The notes under the pieces were generated by a model. It did not search any database. It saw only the letters and a program-made list of their open reading frames with translations, and was not told the origin of the DNA. Of a stretch of 64,000 nt of DNA, positions 18,022 through 25,660 are shown piece by piece. The DNA comes from Lishizhenia sp965656535 (lineage in GTDB: Bacteria > Bacteroidota > Bacteroidia > Flavobacteriales_D > Crocinitomicaceae), in the NCBI GenBank assembly GCA_965656535.1, contig CBFHKX010000003.1, positions 1-64,000 of the forward strand. Reading direction: 5' to 3'. The position numbers and the translations under genes are program-made. Each line of letters starts with the position of its first letter. Positions within the stretch are counted from its first letter, which is position 1.

Positions 18022-18236
18022 CTATTTACCGCTGCATATCGTATGGGAAAAGTGGAAATCTTAACAAATAATTTATTCATTTATTAAGTTGCTTTATTCT
18101 CTCTTTTCGCGTTTACAAAAATAGATAAAGATTAATTATTAATCAAAATAATGATGTCAAAATAATCAAAAAGTAAGTTGTTATAATCTCGTAGCACAGT
18201 TGTTAGAAAAGATGAAAAGTTGATTTTTTTTAATTC

Positions 18237-18257
18237 ACCCCTAAAATAAAGAGGGGT
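18237..18257. repeat. ACCCCT-N9-AGGGGT inverted repeat before the glutamine synthetase gene
   Basis: ACCCCT (18237-18242) and AGGGGT (18252-18257) are separated by 9 nt, about 80 nt before the start codon and upstream of the minus-7 box. A further CCCCCT-like half-site lies at about 18290-18295. It could be an activator or repressor site; no hairpin terminator T-run follows. Confidence 0.4.
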
Positions 18258-18307
18258 TTGTTCATAAAATTCATAATTATTTAATATTACCCCCTTAAAT
18301 TTTGATG

Positions 18308-18315
18308 TATATTTG
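18308..18315 (+). promoter_or_regulatory. Minus-7 promoter element of the glutamine synthetase gene
   Basis: TATATTTG matches TAnnTTTG exactly, 23 nt before the ATG. No TTG is found at the usual 19-22 nt upstream, which fits a promoter that needs an activator. Confidence 0.5.
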
Positions 18316-18338
18316 TTGAAAAATTAAAAAACTATCAA

Positions 18339-20522
18339 ATGTCTTCAATTAGAAAACAAGCGTATCAAGATGTATTACATAGGATACCTCAGCATACAGA
18401 ACCAGTAGCCAAGATTTCAGAAATTTTTGGTAAACATGTTTTTCACATAGAGGTAATGCGCGAGTACTTACCAGATGAAGCTTATAAATCAATAAAAGCT
18501 GCGATTTCTACAGGAGAAAGAATTGATAGAAGGATTGCAGATCAGGTTGCAACAGCAATGAAAGATTGGGCACATTCTAAAGGAGCAACGCATTATACAC
18601 ACTGGTTTCAACCCTTAACAGGAGCAACTGCAGAAAAGCATGATGCATTTTTTAAACCGGTAGGGCCAGGAAGAGCAATAGAAAGCTTTGATGGAGATTT
18701 ATTGGTACAACAAGAGCCAGATGCTTCTTCTTTTCCAAATGGAGGGATTAGAAATACATTTGAAGCAAGAGGTTATACAGCTTGGGATCCTTCTTCTCCT
18801 GCTTTTGTAATTGGAAATACGTTGTGTATTCCAACTATTTTTATTTCATACACTGGAGAAGCATTAGATTACAAAATGCCTTTATTAAAAGCGTTACATG
18901 CAGTAGATAAAGCTGCAGTAGATGTTTGTCAATATTTTGATAAAAACGTAGATAAGGTTATTGCAACCTTGGGTTGGGAACAAGAATACTTTTTGATAGA
19001 TAAAGCATTATTTAATGCGCGTCCAGATTTAATGATGACAGGAAGAGTCCTTTTTGGTCATTCTCCCGCTAAAGGTCAGCAATTAGACGACCACTATTTT
19101 GGTTCTATACCAGAAAGAGCAACGGCATTTATGCGCGATTTTGAGAATGAGTCTATTCGTTTAGGAATACCCGTTACTACACGTCATAACGAGGTTGCAC
19201 CAAATCAATATGAATGTGCGCCTATTTTTGAAGAAGCAAACTTAGCAAATGATCACAATCAATTGTTAATGGATATTTTAGAGAAAACGGCTCGTAAACA
19301 TAACTTTAGATGTTTACTGCACGAAAAACCATTTGCAGGTTTAAACGGATCTGGTAAACACAATAACTGGTCACTCTCTACAAATACAGGCGTTAACTTG
19401 TTGGCTCCAGGTAAAAACCCAAAAAGTAACTTACAGTTTTTAACTTTTTTCGTTAATACAATTAAGGCGATACACGATCATGCAGACCTGTTAAGAGCAG
19501 CAATCGCTTCAGCTTCTAATGATCATAGATTAGGTGCAAATGAAGCTCCGCCAGCCATTATATCTGCTTTTATAGGTTCTCAATTAACAACTTTGTTAGA
19601 TGATCTAGAGAAGAATATTAAAGCTGGAAAGATGACTCCAGAAGATAAGACAGAGTTAAAATTAAATATTGGTAAAATTCCTCAAATCTTATTAGATAAT
19701 ACGGATAGAAACAGAACTTCACCATTTGCCTTTACAGGTAATAAGTTTGAGTTTAGAGCGGTAGGTTCTGCAGCAAACTGTTCACAGGCAATGATTGTTC
19801 TAAATACAATTATGGCTGCGCAGTTGAAAGACTTTAAAAAATCTGTAGATTCTAGAATTAAGAAAGGCGATAGTAAAGACGAAGCGATATTAAAAGAACT
19901 TCAAAAGCTCATAAAAGAATCTAAAAAAGTACGTTTTGAAGGAAATGGTTACGGAGATGAATGGGTTAAAGAAGCTGAGAAAAGAGGATTAGAAAACTTG
20001 AAGGATACACCACGAGCGCTTAAGATTTGGGAGCGTAAAAAGAACATCGAGTTGTTTGAAAAAATGGGTGTTTTATCGGAGAGAGAAGTTTTGGCAAGAC
20101 AAGAGATTGAGTTTGAATCATACGTAATGAAGGTTCAAATTGAAGCTAGAATGATTAATGACTTAGCTCAGAACCATATAATTCCGGCAGTTATTCAATA
20201 CCAAAATAGACTAATTCAAAATGTACAAGGTTTAAATTCGGTTTTAGGAAAAGACGCAGGAGAAGCATCAAAAGTGCAGCTTGAGTTAATTAAGGATATT
20301 TCAAAGCACTTGGGTAAATTGAAAGAGCTATGTGATAAAATGCTCGCAGAACGTAAAAAAGCGAATAAAATTGAAGGGATACAAGATAAAGCCGAAGTAT
20401 ACTGTGATAAGGTTAAGGTGTATTTTGACGATATTAGATACCATGCAGATAAGTTAGAAATGTTAGTAGACGATGATCTATGGCCATTTCCTAAATTAAG
20501 AGAAATGCTATTTACAAAGTAA
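18339..20522 (+). CDS. glnN: Type III glutamine synthetase
   Basis: A 727-aa GSIII, the large glutamine synthetase form common in Bacteroidota and some cyanobacteria. It makes glutamine from glutamate, ammonia and ATP, the key nitrogen-assimilation step. Recognisable blocks include the GSIII-specific N-terminus, ATHYTHWFQPLTGATAEKHD, GWEQEYFLID, TTRHNEVAPNQYE, the ATP-binding-type GLNGSGKHNNWS and DRNRTSPFAFTGNKFEFRAVG. The C-terminal region (about 560-700) is a long helical extension typical of GSIII. The gene stands alone with its own minus-7 element and a near-perfect terminator, so it is a single-gene unit. Two inverted repeats in the upstream gap may mediate nitrogen control. Confidence 0.95.
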   Translation: MSSIRKQAYQDVLHRIPQHTEPVAKISEIFGKHVFHIEVMREYLPDEAYKSIKAAISTGERIDRRIADQVATAMKDWAHSKGATHYTHWFQPLTGATAEKHDAFFKPVGPGRAIESFDGDLLVQQEPDASSFPNGGIRNTFEARGYTAWDPSSPAFVIGNTLCIPTIFISYTGEALDYKMPLLKALHAVDKAAVDVCQYFDKNVDKVIATLGWEQEYFLIDKALFNARPDLMMTGRVLFGHSPAKGQQLDDHYFGSIPERATAFMRDFENESIRLGIPVTTRHNEVAPNQYECAPIFEEANLANDHNQLLMDILEKTARKHNFRCLLHEKPFAGLNGSGKHNNWSLSTNTGVNLLAPGKNPKSNLQFLTFFVNTIKAIHDHADLLRAAIASASNDHRLGANEAPPAIISAFIGSQLTTLLDDLEKNIKAGKMTPEDKTELKLNIGKIPQILLDNTDRNRTSPFAFTGNKFEFRAVGSAANCSQAMIVLNTIMAAQLKDFKKSVDSRIKKGDSKDEAILKELQKLIKESKKVRFEGNGYGDEWVKEAEKRGLENLKDTPRALKIWERKKNIELFEKMGVLSEREVLARQEIEFESYVMKVQIEARMINDLAQNHIIPAVIQYQNRLIQNVQGLNSVLGKDAGEASKVQLELIKDISKHLGKLKELCDKMLAERKKANKIEGIQDKAEVYCDKVKVYFDDIRYHADKLEMLVDDDLWPFPKLREMLFTK

Positions 20523-20533
20523 GTTTAGCTTGT

Positions 20534-20570
20534 AAAAAAATCCCGATTCATAATGAATCGGGATTTTTTT
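20534..20570. terminator. Bidirectional Rho-independent terminator
   Basis: A perfect 17-bp inverted repeat (20534-20550 and 20554-20570), with A7 on the left, T7 on the right and a CCCGATTCA/TGAATCGGG core. It lies between the glutamine synthetase stop and the converging acyltransferase stop and can end transcription from either side. Confidence 0.95.
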
Positions 20571-20583
20571 GTTTCCTTTTTTA

Positions 20584-21525
20584 TTATTTCTTTAGGCTCA
20601 TTGTATCGATATGGCGTACTTTTTTATCTTCATAAACATCGGCAATTTTTACTAGGATTGCTGTTTCTTCTACACCACCAAATTCTGGATTAACAGCCGT
20701 GCCAAATGTTTTCATAGTAGGAGAGAGGTGCATGTATATGTTTACCAATGGAGGTACATTCTCACCTCTAGCTCTTATGTATTGGTTTAGTACTTTAAAA
20801 CCGTCTTTAAAGACTAAGCCAGTTAGCATACGATGAAACTCTTTGTCGTTAAGCGTATCTTTTACTAAAGGGAAAAAAGGTTGCATTAACTTTTCGTTAT
20901 CAGGAAAATAGAAGTGCATAAAGTAAAGTAAAAAATCTCTACATTCTCTATTGTAATCAGGGTACATGGTAACTTTACCAAAGAAATATTCAATTTCCGG
21001 GTTTACAACTGTTAGCGCTCCTAATCCATCCCAGATATTATCTAAAGCAAATAGTCCTTTTCGTGGGTTTTTGTGCGGTTGAAAGTTGGGTTGTACCCAG
21101 CTTCTACCTAATTCAATTGTTTTTGGAAGATAATTTTTCGTGAAATCAGCTGTAAAATCAAAATAATTAGCTGTGCTAAGGTTTGGTTTTTTACTGTCGT
21201 TTAATGCAATTTCGCATTTTATAAATCGGTAACCGCCAACAATTTCCTCTTCATCCGGACTCCAAACAATAAGTTGTTCGTAGCATGTTTCATTTGTGTC
21301 AAAATCATCTAGGTCAAGAGCCAAGCCAGTTCCACCGCCTGCATCTCGAAAAGAGATTTCTCTAAGGCGTCCGATTTCTTTAATTACGTTGGGAGAGTTA
21401 TGGGCATTTACAATGTAAATTTCGTTTCCTCCTTTACGCGTATTCCGAATAAACCTATCTTTATTTAGCTCTTGCTTTATTTTGCTTACATCAACAGCTG
21501 CTATGATATTTTCTACATTTTTCAT
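20584..21525 (-). CDS. glsB: GNAT-type N-acyltransferase, GlsB-like (glycine lipid synthesis)
   Basis: A 313-aa protein of the FeeM/OlsB/hemolysin-like acyltransferase group with a GNAT fold. The conserved block runs from VIKEIGRLREISFRDAGGGTG through LDLDDFD and YEQLIVWSPDEEEIVGGYRF. ELGRSWVQPNFQPHKNPRKGLFALDNIWDGLG holds the invariant SWV and the N-terminal part of the acyl-binding region. In Bacteroides, GlsB N-acylates glycine with a 3-hydroxy fatty acid and GlsA adds the second acyl chain. Here the partner gene is immediately upstream and overlaps by 4 nt (ATGA), the same pairing. The head-group amino acid cannot be proven from sequence; ornithine is the alternative. Confidence 0.78.
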   Translation of the reverse strand: MKNVENIIAAVDVSKIKQELNKDRFIRNTRKGGNEIYIVNAHNSPNVIKEIGRLREISFRDAGGGTGLALDLDDFDTNETCYEQLIVWSPDEEEIVGGYRFIKCEIALNDSKKPNLSTANYFDFTADFTKNYLPKTIELGRSWVQPNFQPHKNPRKGLFALDNIWDGLGALTVVNPEIEYFFGKVTMYPDYNRECRDFLLYFMHFYFPDNEKLMQPFFPLVKDTLNDKEFHRMLTGLVFKDGFKVLNQYIRARGENVPPLVNIYMHLSPTMKTFGTAVNPEFGGVEETAILVKIADVYEDKKVRHIDTMSLKK

Positions 21526-22337
21526 TTTTGATTGGCTAATTGATATACTTTATTTTTAATTTCTTGTGCCCATTGAAAATCACTTTTATCAGAAGTAAAG
21601 GAGCTAGACGAAATTGGTTTTCCAAACACAATTTTCATTTGTTTGTTTTGTTGTTTATACAATTCATTAACTAAATAAAACATTTCAATGTTGGCTTTAA
21701 TCTTTAGTCCACTTCTTATTTTTGAGATCGTGTAAAAGAAAGAGGAAAGCTCTCCGTCTAAATAAACTGGTACGATTTGTTTATCTCTGTTTTTAGAGCG
21801 TGTAACAAATGTTTTTTTCCATTCTAGATCTGTTACTTTACCCTTTATTTTACGACTCACTAAACCTGCGGGGAAAACACAAATAAGTTGTTCTGTTGCA
21901 AATAATTCGTCTACTTTCTGTAGAGAATCCTTTGCATTTTTACCCACTTTATTTACGCCTACAAACATATCTTTTAGATTTTCTAAATTTAAAAGAATAT
22001 CGTTTACAATAAATTTCAGGTCTTTTCTTATGGGTTCAATTACCGTAACTAATGCCATTGCATCCATACCTCCAAGAGGATGATTACAGGTTAAAACTGT
22101 TCCACCTGTTTTTGGTATGTTTTCTAGACCTTCAATTTCTAGCTTAATGTTAAAATCTCGGATAACTTCTTTACAGAATTCAAAACTATTTTTCCCTTTA
22201 TTTTCTTGTATGAATGTATTAACATCCTTTTCATGCAATGTTTTTTTCAAATACTTTAACAAGAAACGAGGAATCCATTTTACAAGTTTTGGATTTTTGT
22301 CAGAAATTACACGTTCTATATCTATGAATTTCTCCAC
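21522..22337 (-). CDS. glsA: PlsC-like lysophospholipid O-acyltransferase, GlsA-like
   Basis: A 271-aa 1-acylglycerol-3-phosphate-type acyltransferase. The catalytic H(x4)D motif is in TCNHPLGGMDAMALV, and CVFPAGLVSRKIKGKV is the acyl-acceptor block. Pairing with the downstream GlsB-like gene (4-nt overlap) points to O-acylation of an N-acyl amino acid to make a glycine (or ornithine-type) lipid at the inner membrane. It follows the HU-SPOR gene by 17 nt, so all three may be one transcript. No clear signal peptide is present; a hydrophobic N-terminal patch (WIPRFLLKYL) may seat it on the membrane. Confidence 0.8.
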   Translation of the reverse strand: MEKFIDIERVISDKNPKLVKWIPRFLLKYLKKTLHEKDVNTFIQENKGKNSFEFCKEVIRDFNIKLEIEGLENIPKTGGTVLTCNHPLGGMDAMALVTVIEPIRKDLKFIVNDILLNLENLKDMFVGVNKVGKNAKDSLQKVDELFATEQLICVFPAGLVSRKIKGKVTDLEWKKTFVTRSKNRDKQIVPVYLDGELSSFFYTISKIRSGLKIKANIEMFYLVNELYKQQNKQMKIVFGKPISSSSFTSDKSDFQWAQEIKNKVYQLANQK

Positions 22338-22354
22338 ACTAATTAAATCTTCTG

Positions 22355-23632
22355 TTATTTTGGATGCTTCATAACATAAGCACCGTCAACATCTTCTCTT
22401 ACTTTACTTAATACACTTTGTGCTTCTTCTTTAGAACTGTAGCTTTGAATAACAACAGTAGTTAAAGATCCAAATTGTCCTAAAATTTTAGAGTCATACC
22501 CTTTATTTCTCATTTCCTCTACTAAGCGCTGTGCATTTGCTTCATTACCAAAACTACCGCCTACGATATGGAAATTTCCTGTAGAACTGGTTACAACTAC
22601 TTCAGCTGTTTCTGGTTCGCTAGTTTCTTCATTCGTTATTTCTTCTACTTCTTCTAGTGATGTGTCGTTTTGTTCTACTTCATTTAGCGCTACACTGTCA
22701 ATTATATCTATGTCTTCTTCTATTTCGTTTAGCTCTTCTACCTTGTTTTCTGGTACATTTTCTGGCGTAGGCTGTTCAATGATGGCAGGGTTATTCCAAC
22801 CCATATAGTCTTTTACTTTATCGTAATTGAGTCCAACCAACACACCACCAATAGCAATTAAAATAAGAAGAACGAGTAAAAACCAAAAGAATCCACCGCG
22901 TTTTTTCTTCTTTTTCTCCTCAACGTCTTGCGGATTTTTTATTTCTTTATCAGATGATTTCATAGGATTAACAGCTGCTGGCTCCAAAGGAGTTGAAACA
23001 GTATTTTCTGTTGTTGTTTCAACTTTATTTTCTGTAACTGGTGGAATATAAACGTTTCTTTTACGTTCTTCTTCGGCTTTGTTTTTCTCTTCTTTTGCTT
23101 TTAATTCGGCATTAATTCTCTCTTGTGCTATTCTTTCTCTTTCTTCGCGTTCTTTTTTCGCTATTCTTTCAGTTTCAGCCTTTTTTTCAGCTTCTTTTTG
23201 TTTTTCTTCAAGTCTTCTCTTTTCTTCTTCTTCTTCTTCTTGAGCTTTTAAAGCTTCTGTATTATCTAGATTAGTTTCTTCTTTATCTTTGTTACTCTCA
23301 GTTTGTGCATTACTATTCGGATCCCAAGGAAGAAACTGAACTTTGGCTTCTTTATCTTTTGCAAAAGAACCAAACTCAAACATGTCGTAAGATTCTCCAA
23401 TATCGATCTTAGCTTGAATTTCACGAACATATTTTGCTACGAAATTTTTAGCTTCTTGTTCGTCCATAGTTGAGTTCTCAGTAATGAACTTATCTAATTT
23501 CCCATCGTTAAACTTGAGATACTCATTAAACATAAGGTCCTTAGTGTTATCACTTGTAACCATTAAAGCACCTAGTCCCGGTATGATGATGGTGTTCTCA
23601 AGCTCGAGTAGTAGTTTTAAATATTTATCCAT
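22355..23632 (-). CDS. HU-CCDC81-like and SPOR-domain membrane protein
   Basis: A 425-aa protein with a composite layout. Residues 1-105 resemble the HU/CCDC81 bacterial domain (LLLELENTIIIPGLGALMV, then a second helix-rich half). About 130-190 is a highly charged coiled coil rich in Glu/Lys/Arg, and 195-240 is a linker. KKKKRGGFFWF starts one membrane helix at about 246-268, then an acidic periplasmic linker (280-345) leads to a C-terminal SPOR domain (about 352-425, FHIVGGSFGNEANAQRLVEEM). SPOR domains bind denuded glycan at the division septum, so it probably links a cytosolic HU-type module with the cell wall. It is upstream of the glsA-like gene by 17 nt. Confidence 0.85.
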   Translation of the reverse strand: MDKYLKLLLELENTIIIPGLGALMVTSDNTKDLMFNEYLKFNDGKLDKFITENSTMDEQEAKNFVAKYVREIQAKIDIGESYDMFEFGSFAKDKEAKVQFLPWDPNSNAQTESNKDKEETNLDNTEALKAQEEEEEEKRRLEEKQKEAEKKAETERIAKKEREERERIAQERINAELKAKEEKNKAEEERKRNVYIPPVTENKVETTTENTVSTPLEPAAVNPMKSSDKEIKNPQDVEEKKKKKRGGFFWFLLVLLILIAIGGVLVGLNYDKVKDYMGWNNPAIIEQPTPENVPENKVEELNEIEEDIDIIDSVALNEVEQNDTSLEEVEEITNEETSEPETAEVVVTSSTGNFHIVGGSFGNEANAQRLVEEMRNKGYDSKILGQFGSLTTVVIQSYSSKEEAQSVLSKVREDVDGAYVMKHPK

Positions 23633-23668
23633 GGTTTTGAATTAAAAGCTGAAAGATAAAAAAATGAA

Positions 23669-24523
23669 TTAAAATAAATCGTTAAAACGATAAGTTTGAT
23701 TAAGTCGTACTCCTTTTTCTGTCTGTTTTACAGTACAAAGTTCATTCTTGTAATCATGTTCTAAAAATAAGATCAATTCTTGATCTGCTGCTGTATTCAG
23801 AAACTTTGCCTTTTCGTCTAAAGTAATAAGTGGACGCGTATCATATCCCATAACATAAGGCAGTGGTATGTGTCCGGTAGAAGGCAATAAATCAGCCATA
23901 AAAACGAGTGTTTTTCCTTTGTAATGTATGTGTGGTATCATCTGACTTTCTGTGTGTCCATCTACAAAAAGCATATCTATGTTATTAAATACGTTTTTAG
24001 TAAAGTCTCCATTACGTTCAATAAACTTTAATTGTCCGCTTTCTTCAATGGGTAAAATATTTTCTTTTAAAAAAGAAGCTTTCTCACGATTATTTGGTTC
24101 TGTAGCCCATTTCCAATGTTTTTCAGTACTCCAATACGTTGCATTTTTAAATACAGGTCTAAAACCCGTTCTATCTTTGTTATGCGCAATAGCGCCACCG
24201 CAATGGTCAAAGTGTAAGTGAGTTAAAAATACATCTGTAATATCATCTGCAGAAAAACCAAGATTTTTTAGATTGCCTTGAAGAGAATCGTCTCCAAACA
24301 AATAATAGTATGAAAAGAATTTTTCTGACTGTTTATCTCCAATTCCCGTATCTATAAGCATTAAACGATCTCCGTCTTCTATAAGTAAACAGCGCATAGA
24401 CCAATTACACATGTTATTTTCATCTGCTGGGTTTGTTCTGCTCCATAAAGATTTGGGCACAACGCCAAACATTGCTCCGCCATCTAATTTAAAGTTACCT
24501 GTATTTAAAGGGTAAATTGTCAT
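23669..24523 (-). CDS. MBL-fold metallo-hydrolase
   Basis: A 284-aa metallo-beta-lactamase-fold hydrolase. The zinc-binding signature THLHFDHCGG is at about residues 97-106, with later ligands in VDGHTESQM and in LFLEHD near the C-terminus. The N-terminal half (LLIEDGDRLMLIDTGIG) is the standard fold. It resembles quorum-quenching-lactonase or glyoxalase-II-type members, but the substrate cannot be decided. There is no signal peptide. It stands 36 nt upstream of the HU-SPOR gene on the same strand. An imperfect minus-7 element of the TATTTTCG type precedes it. Confidence 0.85.
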   Translation of the reverse strand: MTIYPLNTGNFKLDGGAMFGVVPKSLWSRTNPADENNMCNWSMRCLLIEDGDRLMLIDTGIGDKQSEKFFSYYYLFGDDSLQGNLKNLGFSADDITDVFLTHLHFDHCGGAIAHNKDRTGFRPVFKNATYWSTEKHWKWATEPNNREKASFLKENILPIEESGQLKFIERNGDFTKNVFNNIDMLFVDGHTESQMIPHIHYKGKTLVFMADLLPSTGHIPLPYVMGYDTRPLITLDEKAKFLNTAADQELILFLEHDYKNELCTVKQTEKGVRLNQTYRFNDLF

Positions 24524-24690
24524 ATCACATCTTTTCCACGAAAATAAGTTTCTTTTTTAAGTAAAGTTTGAAGTAATCAAAAAATTATCTAGGATTTTAG
24601 CTCTTGAATAAAAATAAAAAACAATGCTTATCCTCTCAAAGGAAAAAAAACTAATTCTTTTTTAGATAACATCTTTGGGCTCAAACAAAG

Positions 24691-25605
24691 CTAAAATGTG
24701 TTAGAAACTCGTTTTTTACGCTTACGCATAAGCGTATTACCCAAAACTCCACTCAAAATAAGCGTTATACCGATATAAGCATAGATAGAGATAAACTCTC
24801 CAAATAGAAACATACCAACAAATACTGCATAGATACTTCCAAAATATTTAAATGGTGTAACGGTTGCGGTTGCTTCTTCGTGTAATGCTTTGGTCATTAA
24901 GAGTTGTGCAAACTGAGTAAAAACACCAATAATTAAAAGAATAAACCATTCCTTTCCTATGGGAAGTACAAATTCAAAAAAGCATAACACGCTCATTATG
25001 GGAATAGCCACCATAGGAAAGTAGACTACAATGTTTATAGGTTGGTCTGTAGCCTTGCATTTTACAATTGCATTGTACGCTACACCAGCACTAACTGCAG
25101 AACCAATACCCGCTAAAACCCACCACGGATTGATTACAGCCAAACCATCAGATTTTTCAATAAATTTTGATATTCCAATAGTGAAAACGCCTAAAAAAGC
25201 AATTCCAAAGAAGAGCCATTGAATCGGTTTTACTGTTTCTTTGAGTAAAAAAATAGCAATAACTACTGTAAATAACGGACTCAAATATTGAACGGTAGTT
25301 GCAACTGCAATTGGTAAATGGTCGAGTGTATAGAAAAATGTAGTAAGTGCTATTGTACCAAATATTCCTCTAATTAATAACCATTTTTTATTAACTCCAA
25401 AAATGGGTAATCCTCTTTTTTTGATTATTACGTAGCTCATTACAAAAGAAATGATAGATCGAAACAAAACAATCTCTGGAATCGGATATTTCTGTATATC
25501 TGTGAAAATGCTTTGAGCTGGACCTAAACTCAGTACTTTCACAAAGATGTTTACAAACATAAAACACAAACCAGAAAGTAAAATATATAGAATTCCTTTA
25601 TTCAT
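24691..25605 (-). CDS. EamA/DMT-family transporter
   Basis: A 304-aa integral membrane protein of the drug/metabolite transporter superfamily with about ten hydrophobic helices in two EamA halves (for example LYILLSGLCFMFVNIFVKVLS near the start and IYAYIGITLILSGVLGNTL at the end). The substrate is unknown; relatives export amino acids or other metabolites. I start at the ATG at 25605 rather than the TTG nine bases upstream, because the TTG lies inside a good minus-7 box (TACATTTG on the minus strand, 25612-25619). With that box only 6 nt from the ATG the transcript would have almost no leader. The 167 bp before the MBL gene contain nothing clear. Confidence 0.88.
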   Translation of the reverse strand: MNKGILYILLSGLCFMFVNIFVKVLSLGPAQSIFTDIQKYPIPEIVLFRSIISFVMSYVIIKKRGLPIFGVNKKWLLIRGIFGTIALTTFFYTLDHLPIAVATTVQYLSPLFTVVIAIFLLKETVKPIQWLFFGIAFLGVFTIGISKFIEKSDGLAVINPWWVLAGIGSAVSAGVAYNAIVKCKATDQPINIVVYFPMVAIPIMSVLCFFEFVLPIGKEWFILLIIGVFTQFAQLLMTKALHEEATATVTPFKYFGSIYAVFVGMFLFGEFISIYAYIGITLILSGVLGNTLMRKRKKRVSNTF

Positions 25606-25660
25606 AAAGCGCAAATGTAGCTTGTTGATTCTATAATCTCTTTTAACTTTACAAATAAAA

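Larger units (their letters stand above)
17978..18338. other. 361-bp divergent intergenic region between dinB and glutamine synthetase
   Basis: The longest non-coding stretch without an RNA gene. From the dinB side it holds an 18-bp palindrome (17985-18002), an overlapping TAACCC/GGGTTA inverted repeat (18001-18021), AT-rich sequence without further clear structure, an ACCCCT/AGGGGT inverted repeat (18237-18257) and a minus-7 box at 18308-18315 for the glutamine synthetase gene. No open frame worth calling is present. Confidence 0.7.

Noticed and set aside
24524..24690. Possible small RNA or hairpin in the gap before the DMT gene
   Set aside because: Only short weak CTTTG/CAAAG and A/T-run pairings are present, with no promoter box or convincing stem.
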